DNA from: Streptomyces sp. HPF1205
GTDB taxonomy: Bacteria; Actinomycetota; Actinomycetes; Streptomycetales; Streptomycetaceae
DNA: 64,000 nucleotides
Assembly: GCF_020400825.1 (NCBI RefSeq)
Contig: NZ_JAINVH010000031.1
Span: 1 to 64,000 of the forward strand
Reading direction: 5' to 3'
Below are positions 8,691 through 16,535 of this stretch, in pieces. The stretch's first letter is position 1; the number at the start of each line of letters is the position of its first letter. The position numbers were made by a program, and so were the translations under genes. The notes under the pieces are model-generated. The model was not told the DNA's origin. It did no database searches and saw nothing but the letters and a program-made list of their open reading frames with translations.

Positions 8691-9519
8691 GGCTGCGGGC
8701 CGTCCACAGCTCGGGGAAGACGCTCTTGGAGGCGCGTTTCTCCAGCCAGGCCACCCCCGCGGAGCCGCCGGTGCCGGGCTTGGCGCCCATCGCGCGCCGG
8801 GTCGCCACCAGGTGGTCGTTGCGCCAGCGCCAGACGAGTTCGGCGACGTCGGTGAGCATCTCACCGAGGCGGATCAGGTCCGAGTCCTGGTCCGGGTCGG
8901 CGTAGACCTGCTGCCAGACGGCCTCGACACCGGGGTGCGGCTCGTACTTCAGGGCGGGGTCGCGGTCGAGCACCTCGGCGGGGATCGCGAGGCCCCGGCG
9001 GGCCAGCAGCCGCAGCACCTCGTCGTACAGGCTGGGTTCGGTGAGCGCCTTCTCCAGTTCGGCGTGGGCGCCGGGGGTGCCCCTGTGCGGCACGAGCATG
9101 GAGGCGGACTTCTCGCCGAGCAGGAACTCCAGCCGCCGGTACATGGCGGACTGGAAGCCCGAGCCCTCGCCGAGGGCCGAGCGGTAGGCGTTGAACTGAG
9201 CGGGGGTGAGGTGCGCGATCGGTTTCCAGGAGGCGTTGAGCGACTCCAGTTCAGGCAGGCTGCGGCGCAGCGCGGCCATGGCCGTGGGCAGGTCGTCCTG
9301 CCGCAGCGCCCGTGCGGCGGTGGTCCACTCGTGGACGATCAGCGTGAACCACAGCTCCATGACCTGGGTGGTGACCAGGAAGGCCATCTCGCCGGGATCG
9401 TCGGACAGCGGGTGCTGCAAGTGGGTGAGGACGGACGCCTGCACGTAGTCCTCGTAAGGGGTCGTGCCCTCGAACGCGAGGTTCGGGGTCGCCGCCTCGC
9501 CGGTCGGGTGGTGGGACAT
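8683..9519 (-). CDS. kynA: Tryptophan 2,3-dioxygenase with an altered distal haem pocket
   Basis: The haem enzyme that opens the tryptophan indole ring to N-formylkynurenine; first gene of kynA-kynU-kynB. The 278-residue protein keeps Phe47, Arg113 (YRSALGEGSGFQS) and proximal His236 (WRWRNDHLVATRR), with the GTGGS loop at 249-253. At the position of the Xanthomonas enzyme's active-site His55 (FIIQHQTSELW, from memory) this protein reads FLVTTQVMELW, so Thr51 replaces His. I recall the same substitution in Streptomyces relatives, so it is probably a clade feature and not damage. The RBS AGGAGG precedes ATG 9519 (9529-9524 on the minus strand). Confidence 0.92.
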   Translation of the reverse strand: MSHHPTGEAATPNLAFEGTTPYEDYVQASVLTHLQHPLSDDPGEMAFLVTTQVMELWFTLIVHEWTTAARALRQDDLPTAMAALRRSLPELESLNASWKPIAHLTPAQFNAYRSALGEGSGFQSAMYRRLEFLLGEKSASMLVPHRGTPGAHAELEKALTEPSLYDEVLRLLARRGLAIPAEVLDRDPALKYEPHPGVEAVWQQVYADPDQDSDLIRLGEMLTDVAELVWRWRNDHLVATRRAMGAKPGTGGSAGVAWLEKRASKSVFPELWTARSHV

Positions 9520-9677
9520 GCATTACCTCCTGGTGCGCGCCCGGGGTCACCGGGCTGTGCCGCGATCATCTGCCGGGGCGGGGGGATCCGGCAAGGGCAG
9601 CAGGAGGCGACGCCGGGCGCGGGCGGTCACGGGGAGCGGCCGAGTCCGTGCGCGCGGCGGGTGGCCCCGGAGAGGGC

Positions 9678-10469
9678 TCAGGAGACGGGCGGGCCCTGGA
9701 TGTAGCGGCCACGGCGGTCATACGGCCAGGCGTTGGCGACGCAACCGTGCAGCCCCTTGATCTGCTGCATCATCACCGGGGCGAGCTTGCCCCGACCGGG
9801 GCAGCCCTCGTGGCCGTGCCCGATGCGGTGGCCAACCTCGTGGTTGATGATCAGGGCGCGGTAGTCCTGGATGGGGCCGCGGAACTCCGGCGAGCCGAGC
9901 ATCCAGCGCTTGAGGTTGACCACCACGGTGGCGCCCACGTCGCAGTTGACCTCGCCGCCCGTGTCCAGCCCCGCGGCGCCGCAGATCGCGTCCACCGTGT
10001 CCGGCGTGGCGATCTTGATCACGAAGTCGGCGGGCCCCGAGGACACCGGCTGGAAGGCGTCGTGCCCGTCGGCGGTCCAGCCGCGCGGGTCGGCGAGGAT
10101 CGCGGCGATCTCGCGCGCGGCGGACCCAGCTGACAGGTCTATACCGCCTTCCACCTGGACCTTGTAGCGGCGGACCCTGCCGTGTCCGACCGCCCGCCCG
10201 GCCGCGGGCGCGGTGGTGAAGCGGCCGGTGCCGGAGGCCGGGACCCCGCCGGGCGGAGAAGCAGTGGAAGAGCCGATGTCGCCCGAGGACCCCTTGCCGT
10301 CCGCCGGGACGCCCGACGCGCCGCGGTGGTCGCTGCCCCCGGGCCCGTCGGTGTGCTTGGTGGCGTGCCAGGCGTATCCGGCGCCGCCGGCCAGCACCAC
10401 CATCGCGACGAGTGCGAGCGGTACGGCCGCGGCGCGGCGGCCCCCCGTCGAGCGGTTCTGTGCTGCCAA
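9678..10469 (-). CDS. DUF3152 secreted or membrane-anchored putative metalloprotease
   Basis: A 263-residue actinobacterial protein taken from TTG 10469, which has GGGGGAG just upstream; longer in-frame options lack such a site. A signal-anchor segment lies at about 13-33, then a Gly/Ser-rich linker, then the DUF3152 domain. Its core HEVGHRIGHGH (210-220) fits the metzincin zinc motif HExxHxxGxxH, followed by a Cys in EGCPG. Paired cysteines elsewhere (ICGAAG, EVNCDVG, LHGCVAN) suggest an oxidised extracellular fold. It is annotated in databases as unknown function; a zinc protease is an inference from the motif. Same strand as the kyn operon but downstream of DUF3151. Confidence 0.8.
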   Translation of the reverse strand: MAAQNRSTGGRRAAAVPLALVAMVVLAGGAGYAWHATKHTDGPGGSDHRGASGVPADGKGSSGDIGSSTASPPGGVPASGTGRFTTAPAAGRAVGHGRVRRYKVQVEGGIDLSAGSAAREIAAILADPRGWTADGHDAFQPVSSGPADFVIKIATPDTVDAICGAAGLDTGGEVNCDVGATVVVNLKRWMLGSPEFRGPIQDYRALIINHEVGHRIGHGHEGCPGRGKLAPVMMQQIKGLHGCVANAWPYDRRGRYIQGPPVS

Positions 10470-10958
10470 GGCTCCCCCTGGGCAATGGCAGCCGGAACCG
10501 CCGCCCCCGTGTCCCCGTGGCGTTCCCGTGCTGCGCGCGGATGTGCGAGCGGTACCGGCGCTCCGACGCGGCTTCCCGCGCAGGAGCACCAGGAGTCACC
10601 CTCGCACACAAGTGCGTGGTAAGGCCAAATGCCCGCCGACCGCGCCGGGAACGCACGATGTGCCAGGTCCAGGGCCGAGTCCAGGGCCAGGTCCAGGTCC
10701 AGGGCCGGGCGCAGGGCCAGGTCCAGGGATGCGTCGGGGCAAGTGGACGTGTCGGAACGCGGAAGTGCCGGATCGCCGGATCGCGGCTTTGCGGGAGGCG
10801 GCCCAGGCATGCCGATGTGAAGGACGGCGACCCGGCGGACCGCGGACGGCGGACGAGACGAGGCACCGGCGCCCGGCCGTCGCGGTGGACGGTCGGGCGC
10901 CGGTACGGCGGTGCGGCGATGCGGCGGACGGTCGGAGCTCCAGCCCCCGCCCCCGTCG
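10470..10958. other. Gene-free spacer with CAGGGCCAGGTC repeats
   Basis: This 489-bp spacer lies between DUF3151 and the DUF3152 start. It holds short imperfect direct repeats of CAGGGCCAGGTC/CAGGTCCAGG at about 10661-10729 and the hairpin at 10865-10904. No reading frame here has both a start signal and family resemblance. Confidence 0.5.
10865..10904 (-). terminator. Terminator downstream of the DUF3151 gene
   Basis: Arms ACCGGCGCCCGGCCGTC (10865-10881) and GACGGTCGGGCGCCGGT (10888-10904) pair with one mismatch across a 6-nt loop. It sits 55 bp past the DUF3151 stop. Confidence 0.6.
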
Positions 10959-11372
10959 TCAGCCGAAGGTGTCGGCCGCGGTCGGCGAGCTGTCCCGCAG
11001 GAAGACGGTGCAGCGCTCGTACTCGTCCTGCTCGCCGATGGCCTGGGCCGCGCGGCCCAGGGCGTACAGGGCGCGCAGGAAACCGCGGTTGGGCTCGTGC
11101 TCGAAGGGGATGGGGCCCTGACCGCGCCAGCCGGCCCGGCGCAGCGCGTCCAGCCCGCGGTGGTAGCCGGTGCGGGCGTACGCGTAGGACTCCACGGTCC
11201 GGCCCGCCTCGAACGCGTCGTCGGAGAGCTGGGCCCAGGCCAGCGAGGAGGCCGGGTACTTCGCGGCGACCTCGGCGGGAGCCGCGCCGGAGGCGAGCAG
11301 CTCACGCGGTTCCGGGTCGTCGGGCAGGTGGGTCGGGGCGGGTCCCCCGAGCAGGTTCTCGTGATTGGCCAT
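10959..11372 (-). CDS. DUF3151 family protein
   Basis: A 137-residue cytoplasmic protein conserved in actinobacteria, usually next to class II aldolase as here. Recognisable blocks are the N-terminal ENLLGGPAPTHLP, the helical WAQLSDDAFEAGRTVESYAYARTG split by short loops, and HEPNRGFLRALYALGRAAQAIGE. It is rich in alpha-helix with no signal peptide or membrane segment. No function is known; a helical-repeat protein with a partner in central metabolism is only a guess from its neighbour. Confidence 0.85.
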   Translation of the reverse strand: MANHENLLGGPAPTHLPDDPEPRELLASGAAPAEVAAKYPASSLAWAQLSDDAFEAGRTVESYAYARTGYHRGLDALRRAGWRGQGPIPFEHEPNRGFLRALYALGRAAQAIGEQDEYERCTVFLRDSSPTAADTFG

Positions 11373-11400
11373 GGGTTCCAGTCTGCCCGAGGCGCACGCG

Positions 11401-11500
11401 CGAGGCCCCCGGCAGCTTGGGTTCCAGCGGTCCTCGCAGCACCCGCGATCTGTGGGAGTTGCGAGGACCTCTCGAACCCAAGAGGTTGCCGGGGGCCTCG
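11401..11500 (-). terminator. Large imperfect hairpin between fba and the DUF3151 gene
   Basis: The left arm at 11401-11438 and right arm at 11460-11500 are inverted copies over about 38 nt with two short bulges, around a ~21-nt loop. End blocks CGAGGCCCCCGGCA and TGCCGGGGGCCTCG pair exactly, as do GGTCCTCGCA and TGCGAGGACC. On the minus strand it lies after the fba stop and 28 bp before the DUF3151 start. It may be the fba terminator, a structured 5' leader for DUF3151, or both. Confidence 0.6.
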
Positions 11501-11632
11501 TTACGTGCCGGAACGTGACGCGAACCCGCCTTCCGGGCGGCCGGGAGGTGGTGTGCGTGCCACCGCCCGCGCGCGATCACCCGCCTGCGTTCACCCGCCT
11601 GCGTTCAGCCGCGCGCGGTCACCCGCGTGCGT

Positions 11633-12655
11633 TCACTTGCGCTTGTTGCCCGCCGACCGCAGGTTCTCCGCGGCGACCACCACGCGCGCGGCCATGCCCG
11701 CCTCGGCGGCCTTGCCCCACACCCGCGGGTCGTAGGTCTTCTTGTTGCCGACCTCGCCGTCGACCTTCAGCACGCCGTCGTAGTTGCGGAACATGTGGTC
11801 CGCGACCGGCCGGGTGAAGGCGTACTGGAGGTCGGTGTCGATGTTCATCTTGACGACGCCGTTCTCCAGCGCCTCGTTGATCTCGTCCAGGGTCGAGCCG
11901 GAGCCGCCGTGGAAGACGAAGTCGAACGGGCTGGCCTTGCCGTACTTCTGGGCGACGGCGTCCTGCAGCTCCTTCAGGATGCCCGGCCGCAGCACCACGT
12001 TGCCCGGCTTGTAGACACCGTGCACGTTGCCGAAGGAGGCGGCCAGCAGGTAGCGGCCCTGCTCGCCCAGGCCCACCGCCTCGACGGTACGGAAGGCGTC
12101 GTCGACGGTGGTGTAGAGGGAGTCGTTGATCTCGTGCGAGATGCCGTCCTCCTCACCTCCGGTCGGGGTGATCTCCATCTCCAGGATGATCTTGGCCTTG
12201 GCGGCCTCGGCCAGCAGTTCCTTGGCGATAGCGAGGTTGTCGTCCAGGTTCTCCGCCGAGCCGTCCCACATGTGCGACTGGAACAGCGGGTTGCGACCGG
12301 CCTCGACGCGCTCCTGGGAGATCTTCAGCAGCGGCCGGACGTAGCCGTCCAGCTTGTCCTTCGGGCAGTGGTCGGTGTGCAGCGCGACGGTGACCGGGTA
12401 CTTCTCGGCGACGATGTGCGCGAACTCGGCGAGGGCGACCGCGCCCGTCACCATGTCCTTGTTGTACTGACCGCCCAGGAACTCCGCGCCGCCCGTGGAG
12501 ATCTGGATGATGCCGTCGCTCTCCGCCTCGGCGAGGCCGCGCAGCGCGGCATGCAGTGTCTGCGACGAGGTGACATTGATGGCCGGGTAGGCAAACTTGC
12601 CTGCCTTCGCCCGGTCGAGCATCTCGCCGTAGACCTCGGGGGTTGCGATGGGCAT
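11633..12655 (-). CDS. fba: Class II fructose-bisphosphate aldolase
   Basis: A zinc-dependent glycolytic/gluconeogenic aldolase splitting fructose 1,6-bisphosphate to dihydroxyacetone phosphate and glyceraldehyde 3-phosphate. ALHTDHCPKDKLDGY (91-105) contains catalytic Asp95 and zinc ligand His96. ILEMEITPTGGEEDG, SFGNVHGVYKPGN and FHGGSGST supply further metal and phosphate-binding residues. At 340 residues it is the normal length, and GGAGCGG precedes the start. The only following gene on the strand is DUF3151, separated by a large hairpin. Confidence 0.97.
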   Translation of the reverse strand: MPIATPEVYGEMLDRAKAGKFAYPAINVTSSQTLHAALRGLAEAESDGIIQISTGGAEFLGGQYNKDMVTGAVALAEFAHIVAEKYPVTVALHTDHCPKDKLDGYVRPLLKISQERVEAGRNPLFQSHMWDGSAENLDDNLAIAKELLAEAAKAKIILEMEITPTGGEEDGISHEINDSLYTTVDDAFRTVEAVGLGEQGRYLLAASFGNVHGVYKPGNVVLRPGILKELQDAVAQKYGKASPFDFVFHGGSGSTLDEINEALENGVVKMNIDTDLQYAFTRPVADHMFRNYDGVLKVDGEVGNKKTYDPRVWGKAAEAGMAARVVVAAENLRSAGNKRK

Positions 12656-12783
12656 CGTGTCCGCTCCTCATGAGTGTGCGGGTGGTGGTGCTGGCGTGGG
12701 CGACGTCATCGTCGCCCTCATCTTCCCATCCTCGAACGGATACACCACCTCGGCGTACGTCGGACATACCGCGGCCCCCGGAG

Positions 12784-12799
12784 TGTTTCACGTGAAACA
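12784..12799. promoter_or_regulatory. parS: parS centromere site (ParB binding)
   Basis: TGTTTCACGTGAAACA is a perfect 16-bp palindrome. Its inner 14 bp GTTTCACGTGAAAC (12785-12798) is the Streptomyces parS consensus, and the 16-mer fits the Bacillus consensus. It lies in the fba/pyrE spacer. parS sites cluster around oriC, so it anchors the window to the origin half of the chromosome. Confidence 0.88.
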
Positions 12800-12848
12800 T
12801 CCCGAGGGCCGCGTCACCGCAGGTCAGGCCGCATCGGTCGGAGCCGGA

Positions 12849-13391
12849 TCAAGCCAGGCCGAGGTCCGCGAGGGAGTAGACGGACAGGTACGGCAGGCCC
12901 TCCTCGGCGATCCTCGGGCCCGCGCCGCGGTCCACGATCACCGCGACCGCGACGACCTCGCCGCCCGCCTCGCGTACCGCCTCCACCGCGGTCAGCGGCG
13001 AACCGCCGGTGGTCGAGGTGTCCTCGACCACGAGCACCCGGCGCCCCTTGACGTCGGTGCCCTCGATACGGCGCTGCAGCCCATGTGTCTTGGTGGCCTT
13101 GCGGACCACGAAGGCGTCCAGTCGCCGACCGCGCGCGGCGGCCGCGTGCAGCATCGAAGTGGCCACCGGATCGGCGCCGAGCGTCAGCCCGCCCACCGCG
13201 TCGAAGTCCAGGTCGGCGGTGAGGTCGAGCATCGCCTGTCCGGCGAGCGGCGCGGCCTCCCCGTCCAGGGTGATCCGGCGCAGGTCGATGTAGAAGTCGG
13301 CCTCCAGCCCGGACGAGAGGGTCACCTTGCCGTGCACGACGGCCTTGTCCTGGATGTGCCGCAGCAGGGCAGCGCGTACGTCGTCGCTCAT
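12849..13391 (-). CDS. pyrE: Orotate phosphoribosyltransferase
   Basis: A pyrimidine-synthesis enzyme joining orotate and PRPP to form OMP. ATG 13391 gives 180 residues beginning MSDDVRAALL; longer frames upstream are not family-like. The PRPP loop VLVVEDTSTTGGS is at 119-131. The flexible catalytic-loop region VRKATKTHGLQ lies at 97-106 and the substrate-binding SSGLEADFYIDLR at 26-38. It is monocistronic, separated from the rest of the pyr genes, as usual in Streptomyces. The parS palindrome lies 50 bp beyond its stop. Confidence 0.95.
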   Translation of the reverse strand: MSDDVRAALLRHIQDKAVVHGKVTLSSGLEADFYIDLRRITLDGEAAPLAGQAMLDLTADLDFDAVGGLTLGADPVATSMLHAAAARGRRLDAFVVRKATKTHGLQRRIEGTDVKGRRVLVVEDTSTTGGSPLTAVEAVREAGGEVVAVAVIVDRGAGPRIAEEGLPYLSVYSLADLGLA

Positions 13392-13499
13392 ACGCACGAG
13401 ACTATCCGAGGGCCAGGCCTGGCCGGACGTGCTGGTCAGGGGCCGCTTGCCGCTTCCCGGCTCCCTGACCAGCACCTCCGGCTCCCGGCCCTGGGTTCT

Positions 13500-13592
13500 T
13501 GGCTCCGTGCCGCCCGGCCGCGCAGCCCTTCAGCCGCGCAGCCACGCAGCCGCGCAGCCACGCAGCCGTTCAGCCGCGCAGCCACTCCACGG
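13500..13592. repeat. CGCAGCC-type short tandem repeats
   Basis: About ten imperfect copies of CGCAGCCA/CGCAGCCG with TTCAGCCG variants fill the spacer between the epimerase stop and pyrE. They resemble the short GC-rich arrays in other spacers of this window and encode nothing recognisable. Confidence 0.6.
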
Positions 13593-13593
13593 T

Positions 13594-14391
13594 TCAGCCG
13601 ATGCGCTGCCAGGACCAGGTGGTGGTCATCTCCAGCGGGTCGATGGGGGTGACCAGACGCGGCAGGGTGTTGAGGCCGTTGGGCGGCCCGGACTGAGGTT
13701 CCACGCACACCGCCTCGGCGGGCTCGGTGTAGACCACCATCCACTCGGACGGGCTCTCCACTCGTACCCGCATCTCACCCGGCCAGGTGAGCGTGACGTC
13801 CACGCCGTCGGGCATGCCGAAGCAGTCGTCCCACGGACCGGGTTCGGGATCGATGCGGTTGCCGGTCGGCAGGTGGTCGCTACCGCGCTCCTCCTGCCAG
13901 CCCGCCCGGAAGGTGAGCTCGACGTCCTGGCCGCCATGGCCGAGGTTGCGCAGCCACCACGGGTGCCAGCCCGCCTGCGCGGGGAAGGAGTCGCCGGTCG
14001 CCTCCACGCTGAGCGTCAGTTTCAGCGAGTGGGGCGCAAGTTCCACCGTATGAGTGACACGGCCCGGGTACGGCCACGGGTCCGCGAGGTCGTAGTAGTA
14101 GGCCGCTGTGGTCTCGGTGGCGGGAGCCGCCTCCTGCCAGACCGCGTGCCGACCGGTGCCGTGGATGGCGTGCGGCGGTGCGTCGACGGGCAGTTGATGC
14201 GTGACGCCACCGTTGCGGAACACACCGTTCTCGGTGCGGCCGCACCACGGCACCATGATGAAGGCCCCGAATTTGTCGCCCTGGCGCAGGAGTTCGGTCC
14301 CGCCGACTTTCAGCGAGGCGATCCTGCAGCCCTGGTCCGGCCGCAAGGTCAGTTCGGCGTCGCCCGCCGTCAGCTTCTTCTCGTTCGCCAC
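13594..14391 (-). CDS. Aldose 1-epimerase family protein
   Basis: A 265-residue galactose-mutarotase-fold protein, cytoplasmic. Conserved pieces are NGVFRNGG, His77 in PPHAIHGTG, the GWHPWW segment with the second conserved His, and the C-terminal EPQSGPPNGLN, whose Glu is the usual catalytic base. It interconverts anomers of an aldose or hexose 6-phosphate; the sugar cannot be told from sequence. The start MANEKKL is good. The downstream neighbours are unrelated. Confidence 0.9.
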   Translation of the reverse strand: MANEKKLTAGDAELTLRPDQGCRIASLKVGGTELLRQGDKFGAFIMVPWCGRTENGVFRNGGVTHQLPVDAPPHAIHGTGRHAVWQEAAPATETTAAYYYDLADPWPYPGRVTHTVELAPHSLKLTLSVEATGDSFPAQAGWHPWWLRNLGHGGQDVELTFRAGWQEERGSDHLPTGNRIDPEPGPWDDCFGMPDGVDVTLTWPGEMRVRVESPSEWMVVYTEPAEAVCVEPQSGPPNGLNTLPRLVTPIDPLEMTTTWSWQRIG

Positions 14392-14410
14392 GGCACGAGC
14401 GTACCGGCCG

Positions 14411-15436
14411 TCACCTGCGACGCCGCAGCACGCGCCCGACGACCACCGCGGATGCCAGCAAGGCGGCGGCAGCCGGACCGGCCCAGCGCAGGGCGGCGCC
14501 CGTCCCGGCCTGTGGCGCCGGCACCGGCGCGTACCGCCCGCGCGGCGGGGCGTGGTCCACCTCCTCCGCGCTGCGCCCGATCATCGTGCGCCTGGCGTGC
14601 GCGGCCTCGGCCGGGGGTACGAGGTCGTCCAGCGCCGCCGCGCTCTCGGGGACCTCCACCTCGACCTCCACGAGCTCGAACTCCTCCAAGTCCTCCGAGG
14701 GCTCGCCGAGGTCGTCCACGACGTCGGACTCCTCGGAGGAAGCGGCCTCCTTTGAGGGGGGCTCCTTCTCCGGCGCCTCTCCCGTAGCGGGCTCGTCCTC
14801 GCGGGCCTCGGGATTCCCGGGGGCCTCGCCGGCCTCGGCGGCCTCCCGCTCCGGCCCCTCGTTCTCTTCCTTGCCCTCGTTCTCCTCCGGTCGCGGCTCC
14901 CCTGCCGACGCGGCATTCTCGGCGTCGGGTACGGGTACGGGGCCCGGCGCGGCGGCCGGCGGCCGGTCCTCGGCGGGCGGTTCCTCGGGAGCGTTCTCGC
15001 CGAGCTGGGCGGCGAACCGGTCCAGGAGGCGGCGGACCGCCGCGGCGACGACGGCGTCCTCGTAGGACGTCAGACGTCCTACGGCTTCGGCGCGCCCACG
15101 CCACCTAACCGTCGTGCCGGGCTCGGGAGTCCGGGTGGCGACCACCTCGACCTCGCCGCTCGCCGTGACCGCCCCGCTTCCGCGCACCTCCGTGCCCTCG
15201 GCCTGGACGGTGAAGACCGGGCCCTCACCGGAGACGACCACTGTGGCACGGTACGTGATCGTCGAACCGCCGACCCGCAGCCGCAGCCGGCCCCGGGGCT
15301 CGTCGCCCGCGTCCGCGTCGGGCTGCCAGCCGGGCAGACTCGCGGTGACCGCGCCCGGGGTCCGCAGGGCGGCCAGCACGCGCGGGGTGGGGACCGGGAC
15401 GAATGAGTCGTGCTCCATGCGGCGGAGCCTACCCAT
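14411..15436 (-). CDS. SRPBCC (CoxG-like) protein with acidic linker and C-terminal membrane anchor
   Basis: About 341 residues in three parts. Residues 1-150 form an SRPBCC/START-like ligand-binding domain of the CoxG type (FVPVPTPRVLAALRTPGAV, then TVRWRGRAEAVGRL). Residues ~155-290 are a disordered acidic linker dominated by Glu/Pro/Ala with EEFELVEVEVEV. A single membrane helix near 315-335 is followed by RRRR. ATG 15436 is chosen for the AAGGAAG element 8 bp upstream; ATG 15418 (MEHDSF) is an alternative. The domain would lie in the cytoplasm, tethered to the membrane. The ligand is unknown. Confidence 0.75.
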   Translation of the reverse strand: MGRLRRMEHDSFVPVPTPRVLAALRTPGAVTASLPGWQPDADAGDEPRGRLRLRVGGSTITYRATVVVSGEGPVFTVQAEGTEVRGSGAVTASGEVEVVATRTPEPGTTVRWRGRAEAVGRLTSYEDAVVAAAVRRLLDRFAAQLGENAPEEPPAEDRPPAAAPGPVPVPDAENAASAGEPRPEENEGKEENEGPEREAAEAGEAPGNPEAREDEPATGEAPEKEPPSKEAASSEESDVVDDLGEPSEDLEEFELVEVEVEVPESAAALDDLVPPAEAAHARRTMIGRSAEEVDHAPPRGRYAPVPAPQAGTGAALRWAGPAAAALLASAVVVGRVLRRRR

Positions 15437-15557
15437 GCTCGGCGCTTCCTTGACGTGTCCGGACCCATGGTTTTTCACCCGCCGCGTGTACGCCGCGACG
15501 CGTGGCCGCCGACCGGGCACACATGCGGCGGCTGCCGCAGACGCGGACGCGGGCGCG

Positions 15558-16535
15558 TCAGGCCCAGGGCAGGGCGGCGCGGTGGGACCAGTACGTCTGC
15601 GGCGGCTCGGCAAGGGCGCCCAGGAGGCCGGTGACATCGTCGGCGGTGAGGGAGACCTCGCCGGCGCGGAGATTGGAGGCCAGTTGGGCGGTGGTCGCGG
15701 CGCCGGAAAGGACGACGCGCGACCAAGGCTGCTGGAGGGCGGCGGCAAGGGCGAGCGCGTCATAGGAAGCGCCGGTGCGTTCGGCGACGGGAGCGAGGTA
15801 GGCCGCCGTGGCGGCGTCGGGACGGGCCAGGCGGCCGTTGGCGAGGGCTTCCTTGACGATGACGACCCGCCCGGCCGCGTGTGCCTCGGCCAGAGCGGGG
15901 CCCGCGGAGGGTTCGAGGAGGTTCCAGGTGGCCTGGACGCTGCGGAAGAGCGGTTCGCCGTCGACCTCGACGTCCAGGGCCGCACGGATCGCCTCGTGCT
16001 GCCGCGGCCCGCTCGTGGACAGCCCCACGACAACGCCTTCGGCGGCGGCCCCGGCAAGGCGGCGCTGCAGCGCGGTGTCGGTGAGCACGGGGCTGCCCGG
16101 GGTGACGGAGTGCACCTGGTACAGGTTCAGCCGGCCGTCGAGCAGCGCGCGGGTCTCGGCGAGCTGGCGGTCGTACGTGGCCGCGCTGTGCTCCTTGACC
16201 TCGTGCGTCTCGGCGTCGACCCGCCAGTTCGCGGTGTACGTGTAGCCCCACTTGCTGCCGACGACCGCGTCCGCCCGGCCACCACCGGTCGCGAGCCATT
16301 GCGCGAGGAACTCCTCGGCCCTGCCGTACGAGCGGGCGGCGTCGAAGTACCGCACCCCGTGCGCGTACGCGTGATCCAGCAGCTCGTGCGCCCGATCCCG
16401 CATCGCGTCCACCCCGCGCGCGGCCGGCAGGTCCTGGTCCCGGCCCAGGTTGATGTACCCCGGGCGGCCCACCGCTGCCAGCCCGAACCCGATCCCCTCG
16501 GGCACCCCGCCCGGTACCACCGGTTCAGCAACCAT
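15558..16535 (-). CDS. Aldo/keto reductase
   Basis: A 325-residue NAD(P)H-dependent TIM-barrel oxidoreductase. The catalytic tetrad is visible as Asp65 and Tyr70 (RYFDAARSYGRAEEF), Lys95 (VGSKWGY) and the His in LYQVHSV. ATG 16535 follows AGAGGAAG and is preferred over an upstream in-frame start. The C-terminal VVLSGAATTAQLASNL is the cofactor-phosphate region. Substrates of the family are aldehydes, ketones and sugars; this one is unassigned. It reads away from the SDR remnant region. Confidence 0.9.
   Translation of the reverse strand: MVAEPVVPGGVPEGIGFGLAAVGRPGYINLGRDQDLPAARGVDAMRDRAHELLDHAYAHGVRYFDAARSYGRAEEFLAQWLATGGGRADAVVGSKWGYTYTANWRVDAETHEVKEHSAATYDRQLAETRALLDGRLNLYQVHSVTPGSPVLTDTALQRRLAGAAAEGVVVGLSTSGPRQHEAIRAALDVEVDGEPLFRSVQATWNLLEPSAGPALAEAHAAGRVVIVKEALANGRLARPDAATAAYLAPVAERTGASYDALALAAALQQPWSRVVLSGAATTAQLASNLRAGEVSLTADDVTGLLGALAEPPQTYWSHRAALPWA

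Noticed and set aside
11401-11500. Long hairpin considered as a T-box, riboswitch or IS end
   Set aside because: No T-box sequence or known aptamer motif, no transposase, and no target duplication visible.
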